Assembly (NCBI RefSeq): GCF_021545335.1
Contig: NZ_CP089312.1
Span: 4,712,001-4,776,000, forward strand
DNA: 64,000 nucleotides
DNA from: Streptomyces sp. GQFP
GTDB taxonomy: Bacteria > Actinomycetota > Actinomycetes > Streptomycetales > Streptomycetaceae
Direction of reading: 5' to 3'
Shown here: piece by piece, positions 49,311 through 60,532 of the stretch
How the letters are laid out: each line of letters begins with the position of its first letter
Position numbering within the stretch: the stretch's first letter is position 1
The notes under the pieces: model-generated
Told to the model about the DNA's origin: nothing
Database searches by the model: none
What the model saw: only the letters and a program-made list of their open reading frames with translations
Position numbers and translations under genes: made by a program

Positions 49311-51676
49311 ACGGGTGGTGATGACGGGAACACCTCCTGGACGGGCTCCCGCGGACTCGGGCGCGTCGACAGCAACACCCGTACCGTACCGGTCTGTTCG
49401 TAGGTGATGCTGCCTGTTCCCGCCCCCACCTGCGCCTTCAGGGCTTCGGCCACGGGGCCCGTCACGGCCGGCGGTACGCCCGTCACCGTGACGCGCAGGG
49501 TGTTCCGGCGTCGGCGCAGCGTGACCCGTACCGGGCCCGGGCCGCCCGCGTCGAGCGCCGCCTCGACCATCCGGTACGCCGACCGGGTCACGGAGGGCGG
49601 CAGGTTCCGCGCGGCCCCCGGCAGGCCCCGCAGGGTCACGTCCCGGCCGGCGGCGCGCAGCGACCGGCACAGTGCGTCGAGGTCCGCCGCCGTGGGCGCC
49701 GGAGCGAGCCCCGGCCCGGGATGGTCCTCCTCCGGTTTCCCCAGGCTGTGGAGAAGTTCGCGCATGGCGGCCAGGGCCGATCGGGCACCGGCGGCGACCT
49801 CCTCCAGCCGTCCCTGCCGGGCCTGTTCGACCAGTGCCGTCGTGGGGTGCAGGACGGCGTCGTGCAACTTCGCCGCCAGGCGGTGCCGTTCGGCGTCCGC
49901 GGCCCGTTCCGCGTGCCACAGGGTGCCGGCCAGCGCGTAGTCGTCCCAGGCGAGGATGCGCAGCCGTCGGCGCCGTACGGCGAGTCCGGCGCCCCACAGG
50001 GCGGCGAACACGGCGGCGAACAGCACGGTCAGCGGGATGAACATCACCAGGGCGGTGGGCCATACCGAGGTCTCGTCCAGCAGCCTGCCGTCCGCGCCCG
50101 CCGTCGCGACGAGGGTCCCGGAGAGCGAGACCGCCGCCGCGCACCACGCGGGCCAGGTGCGGGCGGCTCCCCGGCCGTAGACCGCGACGGCGTACACCGC
50201 CAGGAGTTCCGCGAGCATGCCGCCGGCGAAGAACCCGGACACCCGTGACGGCAGACCGGCCACGGCGACCGCCGCCGGCCACAGCCACGACGTGGCCAGC
50301 ACACCGAGGAGCGCCGGCCACGGAGCGCGCCGCCGCCACAGCAGCGGCACCGCGTGCGCGGTCAGCAACGCGGCCAGGAGGAGCAGGTCAGGGAGCGCGG
50401 CGCGCAGGCTCGTGCCCGTCCACTCCTCCACCGTCACCAGGGCGAACACCAGGGGGAAGAGCGTCGCCGTCAGCACCAACGCGGGGTCGGCCAGCCGCTG
50501 TTCCCGCAGCACGTCGCGCCGGGCAGCTTCCTCGGGCGGGCCCCACGGCCCCGTGACGTCGGGCAGGGTGGCCCGCACCCGCCAGCCACCGCCGGGTGCG
50601 GGGCCGGCCGTCAGTTCCCCGCCCACGGCCGCCGCCCGCTCCTTCATCCCCGCCACACCGCGTCCCGAACCGAGGCCGCCGACACCGTCCGGCACCGCGC
50701 CGCGCGGGGGCGCGTTGTCGACGGTGAGTTCCAGTACGCCCTCCCCGCGTACGACGCCGACGCGCGCCGCCGAACCCGGGGCGTACCGCAGGGCGTTGGT
50801 CAGGGCCTCGCGGACGATCCCGTGGACCGCCTCGGCCGCCGGACCGGCCAGGTCGGCGGGGAGTACGGCGTCGATCGGACGGCCCAACCGGCCGAATCCG
50901 GCGATGAGTTCCTCGATACGGGCGGTCATCGGGCGGGGGTCGGGGCGGTCCGCGTCGCGCAGCAGGCCTACGAGCCGTCGCAGCGCCGTCAGGGTCTCGG
51001 TGCCGGTGCGCTCGGCGAAGGTCAGCGCCTCGGCCGTCAACTCCGGCCTGCTGTCGCCGAGTCGGCGTGCGGCGTCGGCCGTGATGACGACGGAGGTGAG
51101 GTGATGGGCGCTCACGTCGTGCAACTCGCGGGCCAGCCGCTGCCGTTCGGTGTCGCCCGCCCGCCGCCGGGTCTCCTCCGCACCGGCCAGCCGCCCGGCC
51201 GCGAGCGACCGCCCCTTGAGCCACTGCCGCCGCGCCTCACCGAGCCCCACGCACACGGCGTACACGAGCGCGCCGAGCACCAACTCCGCGGCGAGCGCGG
51301 GCCGGACCCCGAGGTGGACGAGGGAGTGGAGCCACTCGACGCCCACGGCGGCGGCGAGCGCGCGTACGGTCACGGGTACCGGGCAGCGGACCGCGACCGA
51401 GTACAGCCCGATCGGCGTACCCAGCCCGAAGTAGCCGTCCTGCCAGGCCAGTTGACCCACGAAGAGGGCACCGAGGGACCAGGCGAGGGCCCGGACCGGT
51501 GTCTGCCGTCGCCGGCCCAGCGCGGCCGTCTCGGCGGCCACCGCGCCCAGTACGGCGACAAGTGCGGCCGCCCCGGGCACCTCGGCGCCGGCCAGGCCGG
51601 CTCCGGACCACAGCCAGGCGATCTGTGCGGCCGCGAGCAGCGCGGGGAGCAGCCAGTTGCGTATCGTCGTCTCCAT
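49307..51676 (-). CDS. Internally duplicated sensor histidine kinase
   Basis: ATG 51676 (METTIRNWLLPALLAAAQIA) gives 789 residues, about twice the usual length. The first half has membrane helices, the phospho-His in ARELHDVSAHHLTSVV and a complete HATPase (VREALTNALRYAPG, GSGRGVAGMKERA). The second half repeats the plan: helices at about 430-560, then AKLHDAVLHPTTALVEQA and a weak ATPase (AYRMVEAALDAGGPGPV) without the N-box Asn or Gly boxes. So one polypeptide carries an active and a degenerate kinase unit. The response regulator overlaps by 4 nt. Confidence 0.9.
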   Translation of the reverse strand: METTIRNWLLPALLAAAQIAWLWSGAGLAGAEVPGAAALVAVLGAVAAETAALGRRRQTPVRALAWSLGALFVGQLAWQDGYFGLGTPIGLYSVAVRCPVPVTVRALAAAVGVEWLHSLVHLGVRPALAAELVLGALVYAVCVGLGEARRQWLKGRSLAAGRLAGAEETRRRAGDTERQRLARELHDVSAHHLTSVVITADAARRLGDSRPELTAEALTFAERTGTETLTALRRLVGLLRDADRPDPRPMTARIEELIAGFGRLGRPIDAVLPADLAGPAAEAVHGIVREALTNALRYAPGSAARVGVVRGEGVLELTVDNAPPRGAVPDGVGGLGSGRGVAGMKERAAAVGGELTAGPAPGGGWRVRATLPDVTGPWGPPEEAARRDVLREQRLADPALVLTATLFPLVFALVTVEEWTGTSLRAALPDLLLLAALLTAHAVPLLWRRRAPWPALLGVLATSWLWPAAVAVAGLPSRVSGFFAGGMLAELLAVYAVAVYGRGAARTWPAWCAAAVSLSGTLVATAGADGRLLDETSVWPTALVMFIPLTVLFAAVFAALWGAGLAVRRRRLRILAWDDYALAGTLWHAERAADAERHRLAAKLHDAVLHPTTALVEQARQGRLEEVAAGARSALAAMRELLHSLGKPEEDHPGPGLAPAPTAADLDALCRSLRAAGRDVTLRGLPGAARNLPPSVTRSAYRMVEAALDAGGPGPVRVTLRRRRNTLRVTVTGVPPAVTGPVAEALKAQVGAGTGSITYEQTGTVRVLLSTRPSPREPVQEVFPSSPPV

Positions 51677-51822
51677 GTCGGCACGAGCGTAGGACCAGGG
51701 TGCTGCGGCCGGCACGGGACCCAGGTGCCAGGCCGCTCTCCACCCGCCTCTACCCTCCGACAGAGGCGGCGTTCGTGCCGACGGTGGATGTGGAGGCGCG
51801 GGCCCTCGGAGAGGCTTGTCTC

Positions 51823-52926
51823 ATGACGAACCCCCTCCCCGAACTGCTCCCCTACCACCGCATGGCACGCGCCTCGGTACGTCATCGATGGTGGCGGCCC
51901 GTGCTGGGTACCGGGTTCGTGGCCGTGGCGTGCGTGGTCGTGGCCGGGCTGCTCTACGGCGTCGCCTCCGCCCTGGGAGCGGCCAGGGGGTACCCCGAAG
52001 CCCCGGACGGGACCGTCGAGTTCGGCCCGGTCACCGGCACCGCCCTCGATCTGCTGGTGATCGCCTCCGCCATCCCCGTCGTCCTGCTCGCGGTGCGCTG
52101 GATCGGCCGCCGCCCGGCGGGCACGGTCTCGTCCGTGACGGGCGGACTGCGGTGGCGCTGGCTGGGGTGGTGCGTGCTGGCGGCCCTGCCGGTCCTCGCC
52201 GTGACCACCGGGGCCTTGTTCCTCCTACCCATGGACGATGCCGAGCCGGTGCGGTGGGCGGGCTGGGAGGTGTTCGGCCCGGCCCTCGCCATGCTGGTCG
52301 TCCTGGTACCGCTGCAGGCCGCCGCCGAGGAGTACGTCTTCCGGGGCTGGCTCACCCAGGCGGTCGGCGGCTTCCTGCGCTCCCCCTGGTGGGCGCTCGT
52401 GCCCCAGGCCGTCCTGTTCGGCGCCGCCCACGGCTGGGGCACCCCGTGGGGCTTCGCCGATCTGGTCGTGTTCGCGATGGTCGCGGGCTGGCTCACCGTA
52501 CGTACGGGCGGACTGGAGGCGGCGATCGGGCTGCACGCCGTGAGCAACCTGCTGGCGTTCGGCGTCTCGGCCGCCGTCGTGGACGGCCTCAAGACCGACG
52601 ACACCGCGGCGGACGCGCCCTGGCAGGTCGTGGCCGTCGACCTGACCGGCATCGCCCTGTACGCGGCGGCCGTCCTCTGGCTGACCCACCGCCGTACGCC
52701 GACCCGCACCGTCCCCGCACCGGCACCGGTCCCACCGCCGCTGCCCTTCTCCACCGCGCATCCCCAGTTCCCCGCCGCGTACCCCCAGTTTCCCGCAGGT
52801 CACGCCCCTCTCCCCTACGTCCCGGGCCCGGCTCCCCACGGCGGCCACACGGACGCGCGGGATCTGCCGCCGGGGGCGACTCCCGCCGCACCCCCGCCCG
52901 GTGACGCCACCCGGCCCCCGCACTGA
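51823..52926 (+). CDS. CPBP intramembrane metalloprotease
   Basis: ATG 51823 (MTNPLPELLPYHRMARASV) follows GGAGAGG. The 367-residue protein has about seven helices and the CPBP/Rce1 motifs: AAEEYVFRGWLTQA (EExxxR), VLFGAAHGWG (FxxxH) and GLHAVSNLLAF. The last 75 residues are Pro-rich (APAPVPPPLPFST, PQFPAAYPQFPAG). The gene end lies inside a 140-bp tandem duplication. Substrate unknown. Confidence 0.9.
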   Translation: MTNPLPELLPYHRMARASVRHRWWRPVLGTGFVAVACVVVAGLLYGVASALGAARGYPEAPDGTVEFGPVTGTALDLLVIASAIPVVLLAVRWIGRRPAGTVSSVTGGLRWRWLGWCVLAALPVLAVTTGALFLLPMDDAEPVRWAGWEVFGPALAMLVVLVPLQAAAEEYVFRGWLTQAVGGFLRSPWWALVPQAVLFGAAHGWGTPWGFADLVVFAMVAGWLTVRTGGLEAAIGLHAVSNLLAFGVSAAVVDGLKTDDTAADAPWQVVAVDLTGIALYAAAVLWLTHRRTPTRTVPAPAPVPPPLPFSTAHPQFPAAYPQFPAGHAPLPYVPGPAPHGGHTDARDLPPGATPAAPPPGDATRPPH

Positions 52927-53075
52927 CCGCGTACAGCCCTCTCCCCCACGCCCCAGGCATCCCGGGCCCGGCTCCCCCGGCGGCCACACAGACGCGCCGA
53001 ATCCACCGACGGGGGCGACTCCCGCCGCACCCCCGCCCGGTGACGTCACCCGGTCCCCGCGCTGACGGCGCGGAG
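52803..53075. repeat. Diverged tandem duplication of about 140 bp
   Basis: Unit 1 (52803-52935, coding for the end of the CPBP tail) and unit 2 (52936-53075, non-coding) share long blocks such as CCCGGGCCCGGCTCCC and GGGGGCGACTCCCGCCGCAC at a spacing of 139-140 bp. Unit 2 is a decayed copy after the stop codon. Confidence 0.8.
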
Positions 53076-53225
53076 CCCGTTCCCCGTTCCCCGTTGTCCG
53101 GGAGCTGCCCCGGGATTGTCCTTGATCGGTAACGGACGCATCCTCCGGCCTCCGTTCCTCGTCCTGCCAGTTGGTTGCGAAGTGACCAAGGAATCGGCGT
53201 GGAACTGCGGGAGAGCGGGGCGGAC

Positions 53226-53996
53226 ATGGCACGGCACAGCGGCGGGCGTGGCTGGTACGGCAAGGTGCTCGGCGCGGCGCTCGGGGTGACGCTGCTCGCC
53301 ACCGGTGCCTCGGTGTGGACCGCGCAGGCCGGAGCCGCCGGCGACGCGTCGCCGAAGGTGACCTCGGCCAAGCCGGCCACCGCCGTCAAGCCGGTCGCGG
53401 TGACCATCGCGCACGCCTCGGACGCGGGTCCGCGCGGCGTCAACATCACCATCGACGACGGCCCCGACCCCGAGTGGACGCCCCAAGTCCTCGACGTACT
53501 GCGGGAGTACGGGGTGAAGGCCACGTTCTGCATGGTGGGGACGCAGGCGCAGGCCCACCCTGACCTCGTGAAGCAGGTCGTCGCGGCCGGGCACCGGCTG
53601 TGCGACCACTCGGTGTCCCACGACACCACCATGGACAAGAAGTCCGAGGCCTACCAGTCGCAGCAGATCCTCGACGCCGAACGCATGATCACCGAGGCCT
53701 CCGGGGGCGTACGGCCGATGTACTACCGGGCGCCCGGCGGCGCCTTCACCCCGTACAGCCGCAAGCTGGCCGCCTCCCGGGGCATGCGCCCCCTGGGCTG
53801 GAACGTGGACACCAAGGACTTCGAACTGCCGGGCGCGGACGCCATCGTCGCCACCGTCGAGCGCGAACTGCCCAACGGGCCGACGCTCCTCTTCCACGAC
53901 GCGGGAGGCGACCGCTCCGAGACCGTCGAGGCCCTGCGCCGGGTCCTCCCCCAGCTCAAGGATGAGGGCTACGCCTTCGGCTTCCCGGTCCGTTGA
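53226..53996 (+). CDS. Secreted polysaccharide deacetylase (NodB domain)
   Basis: The 256-residue protein starts at ATG 53226 (MARHSGGRGWYGKVLGAAL) with a signal peptide. The NodB motifs are complete: NITIDDGPDPEWTPQVL (Asp-Asp), LCDHSVSHDTTM (HxxxH zinc ligands), YYRAPGGAFTP and LLFHDAGGD. It probably N-deacetylates peptidoglycan or chitin-like sugars. It is an independent plus-strand gene. Confidence 0.92.
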   Translation: MARHSGGRGWYGKVLGAALGVTLLATGASVWTAQAGAAGDASPKVTSAKPATAVKPVAVTIAHASDAGPRGVNITIDDGPDPEWTPQVLDVLREYGVKATFCMVGTQAQAHPDLVKQVVAAGHRLCDHSVSHDTTMDKKSEAYQSQQILDAERMITEASGGVRPMYYRAPGGAFTPYSRKLAASRGMRPLGWNVDTKDFELPGADAIVATVERELPNGPTLLFHDAGGDRSETVEALRRVLPQLKDEGYAFGFPVR

Positions 53997-54029
53997 ACCG
54001 CCGGCTCACCAACTCACTGGCTCACTGGC

Positions 54030-55712
54030 TCACTGCCACCTCGTGTCGCCGTTGATGGGGGACAGCGAGGACCGTATCTGGATCTTCGCCTGCGAGAACC
54101 CGTACGTGTCGAAGACGGTCTGGTCCGCGATCCAGCGGTAGCCGTACCACGCGTCCCAGATGTAGGCCCGCAGGCTGCTGCTCGTCCTGGCGATGAACGC
54201 GTCGGCCAACTCGCGGGCCTCGTCCCACCCGCAGTCCGCGAAGACACCGCCGCTGACCGTGACGACCCCGCGATAGTCGTCGTCCCAGAGGTTGAAGTAA
54301 ACGGTCGCGTCGGGGATGTAGTAGAGGCGGCTGCCCGGGCCGACCAGGTACACCCGGTCGTGGGTGGCCGCCGTCTTGAACCGCTGCCCCGGCGCCGGGC
54401 AGTTGGCGGCCGTGGGCGCCGAGGACGCCGAGGACGCGGGGGTGTCCGGTGGCCGTGTCACCGGTTGGCTGTCGGCCGCCTGCACCAGGGCAGGACCCGT
54501 GGCTGTGGAAGAGGCGGTAGGGGCCGTGGAGACAGGAGAGGCGGCCCGGTCGCAGTTCGGCCAGTCCCCGAAGTTCCGCGCGCGGCTCCACAGGCGGTGG
54601 GCGGCCTGGATGTTCCACTCCGGGTCCAGCGCGTCGCGAGGTGTGCCGCCGAGTCTCCGCAGCGTGGCGTCGGAGATCTGGAAGACACCCCAGTTCCGGG
54701 TGGTGTCGGTGTTCGGCAGGATGTGCAGCGGATCGAGGAACGACTGACAGTCCGCGATGGCGACCGCACGGTCGGGCACCTCGCCGAACACCTCGCGGAT
54801 CCGCAGGCGCACCTTCTCGGGCGACCAGGTGTCCATGCGGGTCTTCGACGCGTAGAGCGCCTTCTTCGTCTTGTCGCCGACCACCCCGGTGACGCCGACG
54901 CCGGACAGCACCTGGAAGGCGGTCACCCGGCGCAGGGTCTGCGGCCCGAACTCGCCGTCGACGTCCAACTCGGCCCCGGCCCGGGCGAGGAGCCGCTGCA
55001 CCTCCCGTACGCAGGCACCGCGCTGCCCCATGGTCACCGGCCCGGCGCACGCCGCCGAGAACAGCGGGCGGTCCTCGTCGTCGGGGGATCCGCCGCCGGA
55101 CCCGGCCGTGAGCCCCCATGCCGTCGCCCCCAACGCAAGGGCCAGCACGACCACGACGAGAGCGGATGATCTCCTGCGGTGCCAGGGCGGGCGGGGGGTG
55201 GGTACGGCGGCCGGGACAGCCGGGGCGGGGGCGGGGGCGGGTACGGCGGCGGCCGGGTCCGAGTCCAGGGCTGGGTCCAGGGCTGGGGCCGATCCGTGGG
55301 GCCCGTCCTGGGCGACGTCTTGATCGACACCCCGGTTTACACCCCCGTTTCCACCCCCGTTTACACCCCCGTCGGCAGCCCGGCCGGCACGACGACCGTC
55401 TCCCCGGCCGTCCCGCCCCCGCCCCCGCCCCCGCTCCGTGTCCGTGCCGCGTCCCGGATCCCGTGCGGCGTCCGCCAGGGCCCAGAGCCGGTGTAATCGG
55501 CGCAGTTCCTCCGGTGACGCCCCGCAGGCCGTGGCGAACCGGTGCGCCGAACCGTAGTCCTGCGGGACGTACGAGCCCGAGCAGTACCGGTGCAGGCTGG
55601 AACCGCTGATCCCGGTCTTCCCTGCCAGCGCCTCGTAACTGAGGCCCGCCCGTTCCTTGAGCGCCCGCAGACAAGCCGCGAACTCGTCGAACTCCACGGG
55701 CTGCGATCCCAT
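54030..55712 (-). CDS. HTH / transmembrane / peptidoglycan-binding protein with degenerate transglycosylase domain
   Basis: ATG 55712 gives 560 residues. Residues 1-75 are an XRE-type HTH (LKERAGLSYEALAGKTGISG). A long Gly/Asp/Arg- and Pro/Ala-rich cytoplasmic linker leads to a helix (SALVVVVLALALGATAWGL). Outside are a peptidoglycan-binding domain (CVREVQRLLARAGAELDVDG, FGPQTLRRVTAFQ) and a lysozyme-like fold (WGVFQISDATLRRLGG, NIQAAHRLWSRA). The expected catalytic Glu (normally ...E-S-x-x-N/D-P) reads DCQSFLDP, with Gln. The last part contains RVYLVGPGSRLYYIPDATVY. It may link cell-wall state to DNA binding. Confidence 0.82.
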   Translation of the reverse strand: MGSQPVEFDEFAACLRALKERAGLSYEALAGKTGISGSSLHRYCSGSYVPQDYGSAHRFATACGASPEELRRLHRLWALADAARDPGRGTDTERGRGRGRDGRGDGRRAGRAADGGVNGGGNGGVNRGVDQDVAQDGPHGSAPALDPALDSDPAAAVPAPAPAPAVPAAVPTPRPPWHRRRSSALVVVVLALALGATAWGLTAGSGGGSPDDEDRPLFSAACAGPVTMGQRGACVREVQRLLARAGAELDVDGEFGPQTLRRVTAFQVLSGVGVTGVVGDKTKKALYASKTRMDTWSPEKVRLRIREVFGEVPDRAVAIADCQSFLDPLHILPNTDTTRNWGVFQISDATLRRLGGTPRDALDPEWNIQAAHRLWSRARNFGDWPNCDRAASPVSTAPTASSTATGPALVQAADSQPVTRPPDTPASSASSAPTAANCPAPGQRFKTAATHDRVYLVGPGSRLYYIPDATVYFNLWDDDYRGVVTVSGGVFADCGWDEARELADAFIARTSSSLRAYIWDAWYGYRWIADQTVFDTYGFSQAKIQIRSSLSPINGDTRWQ

Positions 55713-56151
55713 TTCGTCTTGCCCCCTTGGCCCCAACCGTCATGCCGCGCCACTGCCCCGTCCCACCGGCGTCCCAGCAGGCCCCCGAAGTACAAGGTCA
55801 CCACGTGTCTCGGCGTCCCAGCATCCCACCGGACGCCGATGCGTTGCCAGGCGCCGGAGCGTCCTGCCAACGTCGGTACGGCCCGGGCACGGCACCGGCT
55901 CTCCGGTCCCGTCCGACACGGGGGTATCGGTCGGCCACGGGGGCCGGACCGCGCCCGGGCAACTCCGCACACACCTGTACACACCTGTGGGCACAGCAGC
56001 ACCAAGCCGACCACAAGGGGAAGCATGCTCGTACGTGTTTTGAGCCATCCAAGTCGTGAGCCATCCGTGTCCTGAGTCGTCCCTGACAGTCGCACCTCTG
56101 TCAACTACCCTGGCCCCAGGAGGAGTTGAGCGTCTCACCAGGGAGCACGAG
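55713..56151. other. Divergent intergenic region
   Basis: This 439-bp gap separates divergent genes. It contains a direct 10-bp repeat (ACACCTGTAC/ACACCTGTGG at 55971-55990), the repeated phrase GAGCCATCC (56040-56065) and the promoter at 56083. No gene seen. Confidence 0.5.
56083..56111 (+). promoter_or_regulatory. Housekeeping-type promoter of the FN3/MoxR operon
   Basis: CTGACA (56083-56088), 17 bp, then TACCCT (56106-56111), 40 bp before the start codon; close to the TTGACA-17-TAnnnT consensus. Confidence 0.5.
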
Positions 56152-58385
56152 ATGTCGGGGGAATCCGCGAGGCCCGGGGTCCGAAAACATTGTTCGACGC
56201 TGGTCAGGGCTGCCAAGGCAGGACTGCGGCCGACCGGCAACCGCGTCACCGGCTACCTCGTGATCGGCGCGGTCGGCGCGCTCATCGCCACCTCGCTCGC
56301 CGTCGGGGCCGGTACGGCCGACACCCGGCCCGGGCTCGCCGACATCGGCGCCTGGCTGGCCGGCAGCGGGAAGGGCGAGGTCGCTCACGCCCATGGGCTG
56401 ACCGGCGCGGTGGACGGCAAGGCCGTTCTGCCGGCCGGGATGGCGGGCCACCCGCTCTCGATCGCGCAGAACGGCGACACGACCCTCGTACTGGACGAAC
56501 GTACCGGCCGGGTCGTACGGATCGACGCCGCCCAGCTGACCGCAGAACAGTCGGCGGACTACGGCACGGCCGGACTGCAACTGGCCGCAGGCGGCGCGTA
56601 CGCGTATGTCCTCGACCCCGCGAAGGGCACCGTCCAGCGGATCGACCCAGCGCTGACGACGCCCGAGAGCCCGCCCGTCGAACTGGGCGGGAAGCCGGGA
56701 GCCGCCGTGGTGGACGGGCAGGGCACGTTGTGGGTGCCGCTGCCGGACCAGGGCACGGTGGTGCCGTTCGTCAAGGGCACGAAGGGCACGGCGGTCGAGG
56801 TCGCCGACGCGGGCCACGATCTGGCGCTGACCGTGGCCGACGGCCGCCCCGTGGTGACCGACAGGACCGCCGCCGCGATGAAGGTGCTGACGGTCAGCGG
56901 CGTACAGGGCACCTTCGAACTCGGCGGCGCACCCGCCGGGACGGACCCGGCGGCCGGGCTCCTGGTGCCGGCGGGCACCGACGGTTCCGTGGTGCCCGTG
57001 CTGGACGCCGGCAGCGGGGATCTGGTGGTCGTCGACGTCCGCAGCAGGCACACCCTGCGCGCCCGTGTGCCCGTACAGGGCCAGGAGTTGGGGGCACCCC
57101 AACTGCTCGGCAAGCGGGTCTACTTACCGGACGAGTCCACCGGCAGGCTGCTGGTGTACGACACCTCCCTCTCGGCGCTCGCCGACCCGGTACCGATCAC
57201 CGACGGGCCGGGCGAACTCGAACTCTTCGTCCGCGACGGCCTGTTGTGGGTGAACGACCAGGACGGTGCCGCCGCCGCGGTGATCGACGCCGACGGCGAG
57301 GTCAGGCACATCGGCAAGTACGAGACGGACGTACCGTCCGCCCGCAAGCCCGGGGAGAGGCCGGTCGAGGACAGCGTCCCGACGGGCGTCCCCGCCGCAC
57401 AGCTGCCGCCCGGGGCGCCCGCTCCGGGCGTGACGGTGACGGCCCCGGGCGCGACCGTCACCCCGTCGAACGGCACGTCGGCCCCGGCACCGGTGCCGGG
57501 ACAGCCCGGACCGACGGAGACAGGGCCCGCGCCCTCGGCGCCGCCGGTCCAGGAGCCCGGGGCCCCGGGAGCACCGCAGTCGGAGTCGCTGTCGGGCGCC
57601 ATCCGGGTCACCTTCTCCGAAGCGCTGGGCGCGACCCCGCAGCGCTACGTCCTCAAGGGGGCGACACCGGACCAGACCGTGACCCCGGCCGAGATCGGCC
57701 CCGACGGCCCGTTCGCCTTCGAGGTCGAGGGCGGGTCGTGCGAGGAGCAGTACAGCTTCACGGTGGTCGCGGAGTACGACGGGGGCAGGCCGGGCAAGGA
57801 GTCGGCGCCCTCGGCATTCGCGCGGCCGTGCATCGCGCCGGGGGCGCCGGAACAGCTCACCTTCGCGCCCGCCCAGGGCGGACACGGCGGCACGCTGACC
57901 TGGCAGCCGCCGCAGGACGCCAACGGCTCGGTGACGTACACGCTCAACGGGCCCAGCGGGGTGGTGGAGACCACCGAACCCAGTTACGTCTTCAAGAACC
58001 TCGAGAACAGCAGGATCCACAATGCCGCGGTGATGGCGGGCAACGCCGCCGGATCGGGCAGGGCGACGCAGGGGTGGCTCGACCTGACCCCGCCCGACCA
58101 GCGGATGCGCATCGTGAACAACGACACCAGCCCTGAGACGGTCGGGATCCGCAACAAGCCCACCACCGACAAGGCGACCAGCTGGCGGGTAGGCGAAATC
58201 CCCGGCTTGTCGAGCCCCGAGGTCACCGTCCATTGCAAAGCGAAGGGCCAGGAACTGACGGCCGCCGGTATCACCACCGATGTCTGGGCCTTCCATACCT
58301 ATGTGGACAGCAAGGGCATCTACACGGGCTACACCTTCGACGCCTTCGTGAACTCCCGCTCCAACCCCGACGTCTGGGAATGTAG

Positions 58386-58389
<4 letters not shown>
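56152..58389 (+). CDS. Membrane-anchored propeller protein with FN3 domains
   Basis: ATG 56152 (MSGESARPGVRKHCSTLV) gives 745 residues. One helix (GYLVIGAVGALIATSLAVGA) anchors the protein. An outer YVTN/PQQ-type propeller region follows (SIAQNGDTTLVLDERTGRVV, AYVLDPAKGTVQRID, RVYLPDESTGRLLVYDTS). A Pro/Ala linker leads to two FN3-like domains (IRVTFSEALGATPQRYVL; PEQLTFAPAQ, LTWQPPQDANGSVTYTL) and a Cys-ending tail. It overlaps moxR by 4 nt. Probably the sensing or scaffold part of the MoxR system. Confidence 0.82.
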
Positions 58390-59374
<985 letters not shown>

Positions 59375-59375
<1 letters not shown>

Positions 59376-60532
59376 TGCTGTCGGCCACCGGGTGGGGCAC
59401 GCTGGCCGCGGGGGTCGTACTCACGGCGACCGGTTACGCGTTCGGGTACGGCGAGGCAGCGGCGCTGGGTGTCACCTGCCTGCTCGCCGTAGCCGCGGCC
59501 GTCCTGTGGGCGCTGCCCGCGCCCGTGCTGGACGCCGAGCGGCGGACCGCGCCGAGCCGGGTGGTCCGCGGGGACCCCGCCGAGGCCGTCGTCACGCTCA
59601 CCAACACCGGCGACCGCACCCGGCGCGGCCTGCGCGCCCTCGACCGGTGCGGTGACCGGGACATCGCCGTCGACGTGCCGCCGCTGCGCCCGGGCACGTC
59701 CCACGAGTTGCGGTACGCGCTGCCCACCGCCCGCCGTGGCCGCGTCCCCGTGGGACCGCTGCGGCTGGAACGCACCGACCCCCTCGGGCTGGCCCGCCGT
59801 ATGCGCCCGTACGGCGAAGCGGACACGCTGCTCGTACGGCCCCGGATCTGCCCGCTGCCCGTGCTGCCGTCCGGGCGGGCGCACCATGTGGAAGGGCCGG
59901 CCTCCGACACCGCGGACGACGGCTCGCTCACCTTCCACGCGCTGCGCGAGTACGTCCTCGGCGACGACCTGCGACGGGTCCACTGGCGGTCGACGGCCCG
60001 TACCGGCACGCTGATGGTCCGTCAGATGGTCGACGTCTCCCTCCCGCACACCACGCTCATGCTCGACACCCGGCAGCGCGCCCACGCCTCGGAGGACGAC
60101 TTCGAGCTGGCCGTGGACTGCGCGGCCTCCGTCGCGTACGCGGCCGCCCGCTCCCACTTCCCCGTGCACCTGGTCGGCGCGGCCGGACCGCTCCTGCACA
60201 CCGAGGGCACGGGCGACGACGGCGAGGCCCTCCTGGACGCGCTGGCCGTCGTACACCGCTCGGACCTCACATCCGTGACCGCCGCCTTCGACGGCCTGGA
60301 ACACCACCGCGGAGGCGGAACCCTGATCGTCGTCACCGGCACCGTCGACACCCGGGGTCTCGGCGCAGCCGACCGGGTACACCGCCGCTTCGACCGCGTG
60401 ACCGTGATGTGCGTCGGCACGGAGGACGCGGCCACGCACGAGGCGTCCGGCCCCGGTTCCGACGTACCGCGGTTGCGGGTCTCGTCCCTGGAGGACCTGG
60501 TGACCGGATGGCGCCGGGAGGCTGTCCGATGA
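59375..60532 (+). CDS. DUF58 protein
   Basis: The 385-residue protein starts at ATG 59375. Two helices at the N-terminus (residues 5-45) precede a beta-rich part and the DUF58 core: FHALREYVLGDDLRRVHWRS and ARTGTLMVRQMVD, then a VWA-like fold (TTLMLDTRQRA with a DxR in place of DxSxS). It is the usual partner of MoxR. The end lies in a 110-bp tandem duplication; the stop TGA overlaps ATG 60529. Confidence 0.92.
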
